Assembly (NCBI GenBank): GCA_002748065.1
Contig: PDRJ01000031.1
Coordinates: 109,142-173,141 of the forward strand
Origin: Bacteroidota bacterium
GTDB lineage: Bacteria; Bacteroidota; Bacteroidia; Bacteroidales; BM520
Direction: 5' to 3'
DNA: 64,000 nt
The position numbers and the translations under genes were made by a program. Below, one piece after another: positions 57,978-64,000 of the stretch (its first letter is position 1; every line of letters starts with the position of its first letter). Under the pieces are notes generated by a model, which saw only the letters and a list, made by a program, of their open reading frames with translations, did no database searches and was not told where the DNA came from.

Positions 57978-58307
57978 ATGACGGTAAGCAAGACAAGAAT
58001 CATCAAAGATTTTGAGAAACTTCCTCAGGAGATCCAAGAACAAATCAAGCTCACCTACCCGGATGGATTTAGCCACCACCTCATCAAATTTCCCAACAAG
58101 GAGGGTAGAATCGTCAGTGCACTACCCTTCGAGACGGAAGACAAATACTATATGGTGCGCATGACCGTATCGGAAGCCGTAAACATCATTCTGGAAGATG
58201 ATGACTATGATGATGACGGCATCCTCAAAGAGGAGGTAAAAGAGGAATTTGAAGACAAGTATGCAGAGGATATGACGCTGTTGGAAGAGGACGAACAGGA
58301 AGCTTAG
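57978..58307 (+). CDS. Small acidic conserved protein next to recO
   Basis: A 109-residue cytoplasmic protein. The first 70 residues are a compact domain (KTRIIKDFEKLPQEIQEQIK, FPNKEGRIVSALPFETEDKY, VRMTVSEAVNII), and the last 40 are very acidic (EDDDYDDDG, LLEEDEQEA). I think it is a Bacteroidota-conserved protein of unknown function found beside recO, but this is memory, not a search. It may be cotranscribed with the protease gene upstream. Its end overlaps the recO 3' end by 4 bases. Confidence 0.7.
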   Translation: MTVSKTRIIKDFEKLPQEIQEQIKLTYPDGFSHHLIKFPNKEGRIVSALPFETEDKYYMVRMTVSEAVNIILEDDDYDDDGILKEEVKEEFEDKYAEDMTLLEEDEQEA

Positions 58308-59029
58308 TCGGATAAAATCATCCGAAGAACTTCCAACGATTTCACCTCCCGGAACCCGGGGACGTGGTATTGATAATAGTCCAACAACAAGGCGTTTAAA
58401 GAGGCCCGAATGGGATGAGGTACCCAAAGAGAGGGCAAGTCGCTGTAGCCAGTGCTTAACAATCGGCTCAAGGCAGCAGCGACTTCCTCTTTTTGTTCCT
58501 GAGAAGATTTATAGGAGGTAAACTCCCCTTGTGTTAGGTCAAACCAGGGGTGAGTATCGTCGTAATTATTCTTTGGAAAGAACCCGAGATACTTAGAGAG
58601 TTGGAGGAGGAAGAGCAGATGAAAATTGGCCACAGAGTCCTCATACTGATCAAAAAACTCCAGGGAGTGAAAGAGAAAAGAGAAAAGCACCGCATTGGAT
58701 ACCTCTTCCAATAACACTTGGTTCAAGATCTCATTAAGGAACACCAGCACACCGCTTTTTATCGGGTCAAAGGGAACAGAATAATAGGGTGTTTCCGTAT
58801 AAATCTCCCGAATCATCTTCAAATCAGACTTCAATGAAGAAGAAGAGACCAAGCGCACCAACGCCATGGGCTGTACTACGGCCATCCCCGTCTTTCCATT
58901 TCTTTTTCGAATCCCTTTCAGGAGATAGGACTGCAATCCCGACTGCTCGGTATAGGCCTTAATGATAAGGCTACTCTCCGAATACTTGATTTGCCGGAGG
59001 ATAATGGCACGCGTGGTACACAGCTCCAT
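58304..59029 (-). CDS. recO: DNA repair protein RecO
   Basis: A 241-residue protein of the RecFOR pathway, which loads RecA at gaps. The N-terminal OB fold starts with TTRAIILRQIKYSESSLIIK and GLQSYLLKGIRKRNGK; the helical C-terminal part is typical of the family, while the zinc cysteines found in some bacteria are absent, as in many Bacteroidota. It starts 7 bases after the porZ stop and should be its operon partner. Confidence 0.88.
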   Translation of the reverse strand: MELCTTRAIILRQIKYSESSLIIKAYTEQSGLQSYLLKGIRKRNGKTGMAVVQPMALVRLVSSSSLKSDLKMIREIYTETPYYSVPFDPIKSGVLVFLNEILNQVLLEEVSNAVLFSFLFHSLEFFDQYEDSVANFHLLFLLQLSKYLGFFPKNNYDDTHPWFDLTQGEFTSYKSSQEQKEEVAAALSRLLSTGYSDLPSLWVPHPIRASLNALLLDYYQYHVPGFREVKSLEVLRMILSD

Positions 59030-59036
59030 GCAGCGA

Positions 59037-61370
59037 CTACCTAATGACCATAATCTTGGTTACTATGGTCTCTTTTGCCATCTGGTCACTGACAAAAACC
59101 AGATACACACCGGTGGCCACCTTGTCGCCATCTTTTGTACGGCCATTCCAAGAGGCTTGCCCCCCCTCTGCCCGGGTGGCAAAAACTAAGTTACCGCTCA
59201 CATCGGTAATCTTCACATAAGCGTCATTAACTAGTCCATTGATGGCAATGACCCCTTCGTATCCCTCTCTAACGGGATTGGGAAATGCATACACATCGTG
59301 ATTAATCGTCTTCCCCGGGGTAGAGGTTCCTCGGTAAGAGACAATACCATTGGTGGTTCCAAAAAAGACCTCTCCTTTATCATCAATGGTGATGGAGGTG
59401 ATGGTATTGGAGAGCAGAGGACTATTCTCCCGCGTATAGTGCGCCAACTCCTTGGTGCCATCCTCACTGAGCAAAAAGACTCCTGTTTTATCGGTGCCGA
59501 TCCACTTCTTATTGGCGCCATCCACCGCGATAGCGGTAACAGACTCTGACTCTAAGAGGGGACGGACGTGGCCATCATACTCCACAAGGATCTGCTGGGC
59601 ATCAAAAGAGCCTCCCCCAAACACATTTTCAGGGTTATAGATCACCGCAATCCCCTCGTTGGTACCGATCCACATCTCGCCATCCAAGTCGCAGGCTATG
59701 GTGTGGACTAACCCGCCCGGGAAGCCCCCATTCCCCGGAGAGGAGGAGAGTTTCCTGGTTCGGTCATCAGACAAATCATCAAGGGTTCCATTGTCACTGA
59801 AAACAATCACCGCGTTGGCCTCACGCATGATCAACCATTTCTGTCCAAGGTGGTCAATGGTAAGGGTACTGCCCTCTACCCCCCGGGCATAGGACGGAAG
59901 GTTCAGGTCTACCCACTCCCCATTGGGTTTTAGCACCGTCAATACGTCATCCCCCAATGAAACGGCACACCACAGGTTATGCGCCTCATCAAACCGAACA
60001 TCACTCACCCGTATTTTGTTGGCCTGATAACCGATGGGAGGCTTCAGTGGAGAGTTTGTGGCATCGTAGGAGCGAACCAGTTCACCGTCGCGAATCTCAT
60101 GCAACCCACGCCCAAAAGAGGCTACGTAGATATGGTCCTGATCCGATGGGTCTACCGCAATAGCGGCAATATTACGAATGGTATCAAAAGGGGGGAAAGA
60201 ATGAAAATCATAGGTCTCCCACACATCATTCCTGTAACGAGAGATAAGCCCCTTATTGTTCAAAGGAACCCACGACGTGTTGTACCCCCCATCAGCAACC
60301 CAAACATCATTTTGCGAAGCTGTTAACGAGAAAGAGAAGGGCGAAGTAGGACCATTGGGCATGATCAACTCATGATTCCAGGGCCCGGTACAACGATCCA
60401 TGCCATAGCGGTCGTCGGCAATCCAATAGACCCCATCGCCATCCACAATGCCCTTCATGGGACTGGGGGTGCGGCCTTCCCCGTAGGTATAAAAATCCAA
60501 CACTGTGTTGAAATTGGTATCAAAAGAGCGGAATTTAATACGATAAGCTACCATCAACTCTCCACGGGAAACACGAATGCTACGGACATCGCTAAACAGG
60601 GTAGGATCAAAATAATCCCACTGATCTCCCGTAAAGGTATAAAGCGTATCGTTTCCGTACTCCCACGAGCTAAGGTTGGTGATCACCTTACCGCCAAAGG
60701 AGGTGATCACATTGTAATTCGCATCGGGAACAGGGAGAAAATCAAGATAGTGCCAAACATTAAAGTCGGCCAGGTTGGGAAGAGAAGCATCTGCACGGAA
60801 GATTCCGTTCTCGGTAGCCACATAAAAATGATCATCCGCCGCATGATAGGTAATATCCATCACATTCACATAGGAGGCTTCCGGCCCTATAATCCAGGTA
60901 TCCTTCACCTCCTTGGCCTTGACATCCAAAACCACCACCCCAAATCCACAGGCGAGGTAAGCAAGGTCGTCCTTCATAAAGATGTTATGAATAACCTTAT
61001 TCCCCACCAAATTACTTCTTTTAATATCCGAGATGTTATACACCCCATCCTCTTCCACAATATCCACGTTGGCATTTTTGTAAGCCACCACCAAAAGCGA
61101 GTGATCCGCATTTCCCTCCATAGCCGTAATACCCACATCGCTCAATCCGGACGTCGTAACCTTATTAATCCGCCCCACACCGGCATCCTCCCGGTCTAAA
61201 TAGAAGAGCGAAAAAGGAGTCGCACAGTAGACCCGAGAACCCATCTCCGCTACGGAAAGGGTTCTGTTATAAGGAAGATGATCGCGCCACTGGCCAATAC
61301 CAATGGCGTTCTGAGCGTGCAAAACAACCGAGAAAAGAAATAAAAAGAGAAGTAACCCTATGTGTCTCAT
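59037..61370 (-). CDS. porZ: Type IX secretion system protein PorZ
   Basis: A 777-residue protein with a signal peptide (LLLFLFLFSVVLHA, then QNAIGIGQW). Two seven-bladed propellers of the two-component-regulator type are suggested by SGLSDVGITAMEGN, GVYNISDIKRSN, TENGIFRADASLP, FGRGLHEIRDGE and TNEGIAVIYN. The end is a type IX sorting domain (YAFPNPVREGYEGVIAING, ending ETIVTKIMVIR). PorZ with PorU, PorQ and PorV forms the surface attachment complex that cleaves sorting domains and joins A-LPS to cargo. The first 120 residues are the best match. recO follows 7 bases downstream. It is the only T9SS machinery gene here, beside several cargo genes. Confidence 0.87.
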   Translation of the reverse strand: MRHIGLLLFLFLFSVVLHAQNAIGIGQWRDHLPYNRTLSVAEMGSRVYCATPFSLFYLDREDAGVGRINKVTTSGLSDVGITAMEGNADHSLLVVAYKNANVDIVEEDGVYNISDIKRSNLVGNKVIHNIFMKDDLAYLACGFGVVVLDVKAKEVKDTWIIGPEASYVNVMDITYHAADDHFYVATENGIFRADASLPNLADFNVWHYLDFLPVPDANYNVITSFGGKVITNLSSWEYGNDTLYTFTGDQWDYFDPTLFSDVRSIRVSRGELMVAYRIKFRSFDTNFNTVLDFYTYGEGRTPSPMKGIVDGDGVYWIADDRYGMDRCTGPWNHELIMPNGPTSPFSFSLTASQNDVWVADGGYNTSWVPLNNKGLISRYRNDVWETYDFHSFPPFDTIRNIAAIAVDPSDQDHIYVASFGRGLHEIRDGELVRSYDATNSPLKPPIGYQANKIRVSDVRFDEAHNLWCAVSLGDDVLTVLKPNGEWVDLNLPSYARGVEGSTLTIDHLGQKWLIMREANAVIVFSDNGTLDDLSDDRTRKLSSSPGNGGFPGGLVHTIACDLDGEMWIGTNEGIAVIYNPENVFGGGSFDAQQILVEYDGHVRPLLESESVTAIAVDGANKKWIGTDKTGVFLLSEDGTKELAHYTRENSPLLSNTITSITIDDKGEVFFGTTNGIVSYRGTSTPGKTINHDVYAFPNPVREGYEGVIAINGLVNDAYVKITDVSGNLVFATRAEGGQASWNGRTKDGDKVATGVYLVFVSDQMAKETIVTKIMVIR

Positions 61371-61442
61371 AAATCTAATTCATTTACAGATAAAAAACGA
61401 TTCAATAACATAAACTATAAAAGTGCACAATTATTGTATCGC

Positions 61443-61450
61443 CAAAAGTA
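61443..61450 (-). promoter_or_regulatory. -7 box for porZ-recO
   Basis: TACTTTTG on the minus strand fits TAnnTTTG exactly, 73 bases before the porZ ATG. No -33 TTTG at standard distance. Confidence 0.4.
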
Positions 61451-61472
61451 GTAAAAAGGCACTGATTTTTTG

Positions 61473-61480
61473 TACTTTCG
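61473..61480 (+). promoter_or_regulatory. Possible -7 box for the MBOAT pseudogene
   Basis: TACTTTCG, one base off TAnnTTTG, in the typical context TTTTTTGTACTTTCGCACGG, 18 bases before the ACG at which the protein-like frame begins. It shows that the promoter has survived although the gene is broken. Confidence 0.35.
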
Positions 61481-61498
61481 CACGGCAAAAGGAAAACC

Positions 61499-62394
61499 AC
61501 GGTATTCAGCAGTAGTCTATTCTTGTTATACTTCCTGCCCCTCTTCCTGGTAGTCTATTTTCTACTTCGAAAGACGGTATGGAAGAACTTGTGGACGCTG
61601 ATTTCCAGTATTCTCTTTTATGCGTGGGAGGCTCCCGTATTCATCTTTGTGGTGCTCGGCTTCCATTATGGGGGATTTTTACCTGGTGCAATGGATGGAT
61701 CGTACAGCATCCCACAAGGGCAAGCGGTGGCTTTTGGCAGGCTCCGTGGTCTTAAACATCGGCCTTCTGGCCTACTTTAAATATGCCAACTTCTTTATGG
61801 AGAACCTCAACACCCTGCTAACCTCTGCGGGGATGACAGCGCTTCACTGGACCCGGATAGCGCTGCCCATCGACATCTCCTTCTTCTCCTTCCAAAAGCT
61901 GACCTATGCGGTGGATGTGTACCGAAAGGTCCACCGCCCCCTAAAGCGTGTTACCGATTATGCCATGTATATCCTGATGTTTCCACAACTCATTGCCGGA
62001 CCCATTGTCCGTTTCAATGAGATTGCCGACCAGATTGAGGATCGCAAGGCCAATGAAAACCCGGAGAACAGGCTCACCGGGATGTTCCGCTTTATGATAG
62101 GATTAGCGAAAAAAGTTCTTATTGCCAATGTGTTAGGGAAGCAGGTGGATCTTATCTTCAGCATGGATCCATCACAAATCACCATGGGACTCTCCTGGAT
62201 AGGTATTGTGGCCTACGCTTTTCAGTCTGTGGGCTGCCCTACCCGGCATAGAGGCGTGGATAGAACGGCTCTTCGCAAAGAAGCAGCGGCAACGAACCCT
62301 TATGCTGATGGCCTGTTCCTCCCTCCTTCTCTTTCTCCCAAGCCTTGCAGCCATTACAAGCTCCGGTTTTAATCCCTTTATCTATTTCCGGTTT
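61499..62394 (+). pseudogene. MBOAT-family O-acyltransferase (AlgI-like), broken
   Basis: Three parts of an AlgI-like membrane O-acetyltransferase can be traced. Part 1 starts VFSSSLFLLYFLPLFLVVYF, with ACG where the start ATG should be (61499). A frameshift near 61660-61670 leads to part 2, which has IMGDFYLVQWMDR, LPIDISFFSFQKLTYAVDVY and MFPQLIAGPIVRF. This breaks off after WIGIVAYAFQ at about 62228, where the family normally goes on to the catalytic histidine region. Part 3, in a third frame, is the usual C-terminus, LPGIEAWIERLF to SSGFNPFIYFRF, without a stop directly after. About 170 residues are missing. It cannot make a working enzyme. Confidence 0.8.
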
Positions 62395-62475
62395 TACCCC
62401 ATTACCAGGAGATCTCCACACCGAATACTAAACCTCTCGCCATGGGAAGGGAGCAAGGAACAAAAAATCACCATG

Positions 62476-62637
62476 CTACTTCACAATGGTCATTTTCTGG
62501 GCATCTGTAGCCCGACCATTAAGGCGGAGAGAGTAAACATAGACTCCCCCTTCGAGTCCATGGGCATTAAAATCCATGGAATGAGTTCTTTTAACTGTAT
62601 CATCTACTTTCTGTAGTAATTTATATTTTTCTGTTAA
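62476..62637 (-). pseudogene. Orphan T9SS sorting-domain tail
   Basis: A 53-codon minus-strand frame with no start ends in a TAG (62476-62478). Its last part, SMDFNAHGLEGGVYVYSL and RATDAQKMTIVK, has the form of a type IX sorting tail (GxYxxxL... then KMxIxK). The rest of the gene is gone. It lies between the broken MBOAT gene and the AT-rich propeller gene, so the 300 bases from 62395 to 62713 hold only this remnant. Confidence 0.55.
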
Positions 62638-62713
62638 CTATTCCATGTCACAAATTTCCTTGACCTTTAAGAGATTACGTTCCTTTGACCTCTATGCGAA
62701 TCAGGGGTTGATA

Positions 62714-63985
62714 CTATTGTTTAATAAATTCTGAGGTATATCTTTTATCGTTTACACAATATTCAAAAAGATAAATGCCTGTTGGTAAATCGCGAACCAT
62801 TATTCGGTGAATATTCCCATTCTCCGTTGCTAACAAAGCATCTTGATAGACCCTTTTACCCAAAATATTGTAAATGCTCATTTCGCTTTTATGGCTATTT
62901 TCAATGTTTTCCGGTATTTTTATATTGAAAAAATTATCTGTAGGATTCGGATAAATGCAAATCTTCTCGGATAAATAAGACTGTTGTTCTATACCAACAA
63001 CTGGTTCTTTACTTTTTACAAGTTGACAATAACTTGCAGCATATAAATGTCCATCATAACTTAGATTTAACTTCTTAATAACAGTAGGTAATTCGTCTTC
63101 AATACGCTCCCAGTGCTGACCATTATCAAAAGAACGGACGACTCCTTCATTTGCCGTCGCATAAATAAAATCTTCCTCAGTAATAATAATATCAGTTGCA
63201 TGAAAAGCTTCAAGAAGCAAATTAAATCCTCTGCTTTCGAAATATAGCGCATAAATTCCCGGAGTCTCCTCATATAACATCGTCCACCAATCTCCGGTAA
63301 ACACATCACCGTTTAGATTGATTTCTACGGTCATCACTTGGTGATTTAATAATCCAACATAGTCCCACGCTGCTCCTCCGTCAATGGATGTATATACTCC
63401 TCCCTGATCCGTAAAAAAACCACTTACACTCACAAATAAATCGCCTGTACCTGATATGGCAATATCAGAAACATATTCGTTATGGTGATCAGTTACAAAG
63501 CTGGATTCCCATGTTATTCCGGCATCAAATGACCTAAGAATAAATGCCCCTTCCGGTTCCCAAGAACTAACATAAATTGTATCCTGTCCCACACAAAAGA
63601 TTTTTATAATATTACCATAAGATGGCGGTGGTAATTGAATTACATCCCATGTTTCACCATTGTCTGCTGAAACCCAAAATCTATCGAAACCATTTTTCCC
63701 ACAATAAATCTTTCCTTTCTCATCAGTTTCAAGAGATAATACTGCAAAATTTTCTGTGTTCAATATAAGCTCCCAATTTAAACCATTGTCAACAGAGCGA
63801 TAAACCCCTGCAGGATTACCTTCATTCTTTACACCTAAAAAAATATCCCCATGATTATTGGTTTCGATACACATAATTTCCACACCGTTAGGAATATTAA
63901 TCTCCTCCCAAAACTCTTGCGATAGGGCGGGATAAAAAAGAAAAAGGAAATACCATAAATAACGAATCTTTCTACTGGTTTTCAT
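62714..63985 (-). CDS. Secreted BNR/Asp-box propeller protein, T9SS cargo
   Basis: A 423-residue protein with a signal peptide (RYLWYFLFLFYPALS, then QEF). The body has repeated Asp-box-like turns of the form S-x-D-x-G-x-x-W: RSVDNGLNWE, VSADNGETWD, RSFDAGITWE, TSIDGGAAWD, RSFDNGQHWE. This marks a sialidase or VPS10-like beta-propeller, but no catalytic residues are evident. The type IX tail begins ICIYPNPTDNFFNIKI and ends YTSEFIKQ. The codons are strongly AT-biased; two 60-base lines counted by hand gave 32% and 37% G+C against 55% for a line within C25 protease 3. This suggests recent arrival. The ATG lies 15 bases from the window end. Confidence 0.8.
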   Translation of the reverse strand: MKTSRKIRYLWYFLFLFYPALSQEFWEEINIPNGVEIMCIETNNHGDIFLGVKNEGNPAGVYRSVDNGLNWELILNTENFAVLSLETDEKGKIYCGKNGFDRFWVSADNGETWDVIQLPPPSYGNIIKIFCVGQDTIYVSSWEPEGAFILRSFDAGITWESSFVTDHHNEYVSDIAISGTGDLFVSVSGFFTDQGGVYTSIDGGAAWDYVGLLNHQVMTVEINLNGDVFTGDWWTMLYEETPGIYALYFESRGFNLLLEAFHATDIIITEEDFIYATANEGVVRSFDNGQHWERIEDELPTVIKKLNLSYDGHLYAASYCQLVKSKEPVVGIEQQSYLSEKICIYPNPTDNFFNIKIPENIENSHKSEMSIYNILGKRVYQDALLATENGNIHRIMVRDLPTGIYLFEYCVNDKRYTSEFIKQ

Positions 63986-64000
63986 CTGTTTGTATTTTGC

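Noticed and set aside
1..64000. CRISPR array, prophage or restriction/defence island
   Set aside because: No regularly spaced repeats, integrase, phage structural genes or known defence genes were seen on either strand.

Overview
The window reads as chromosome of a Bacteroidota bacterium, most like Bacteroidales or a relative. Evidence: nine proteins (or remnants) end in a type IX secretion (T9SS) C-terminal sorting domain; the T9SS component PorZ is encoded; Bacteroidota families are frequent (OstA-like protein, Omp28, SPOR, PorT-like barrel); and -7 boxes fit TAnnTTTG. Most genes look about half G+C by eye. The last gene (62.7-64 kb) is clearly AT-richer. No phage, CRISPR array or rRNA was seen; the one tRNA has a CAT anticodon.

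Layout. 0-6.1 kb: the 3' part of arginine decarboxylase, a PAP2 phosphatase, and a leftward operon gatE-gatD-secreted endonuclease. GatDE is the archaeal-type Glu-tRNA(Gln) amidotransferase and is unexpected here. 6.3-15.1 kb: OstA-like envelope protein, MBL hydrolase, a large propeller/outer-membrane-barrel protein, and B12-dependent ribonucleotide reductase NrdJ. 15-26 kb: two small-repeat proteins, a PhoB/PhoR-type two-component pair, an outer-membrane barrel, a GT39-type glycosyltransferase, ruvB-queG, a SPOR protein and a universal stress protein. 26-42 kb: lysS, a CPA2 antiporter, a secreted M14 carboxypeptidase, a frameshifted 5'-nucleotidase, MATE and MFS transporters, and RNase R. 42-61 kb: a T9SS cluster with two tandem C25 (gingipain-like) proteases, two tandem Omp28/thioredoxin-fold proteins, a third C25 protease, a small acidic protein, recO and porZ. 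61.4-64 kb: decayed sequence (a broken MBOAT acyltransferase and an orphan sorting-domain tail), then an AT-rich secreted propeller protein.

The least expected structure is a family of short dispersed elements. Three copies (15065-15219, 25587-25711, 34012-34166) share a core. They have imperfect terminal inverted repeats beginning TAG and ending CTA, and the two full copies are both exactly 155 bp. A fourth element (41885-42055) has matching ends but a different interior, which encodes a 50-residue stretch resembling the HUH region of an IS200/Y1-type transposase. This suggests a non-autonomous family mobilised by an HUH-type enzyme. In copy A the first three bases are the stop codon of nrdJ.

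The T9SS cargo genes appear mostly monocistronic, each followed by its own hairpin. The proteases share interchangeable domains (a fibronectin-like module, an adhesin-like module and Ig/PKD-like modules), which points to repeated duplication and domain exchange near porZ.
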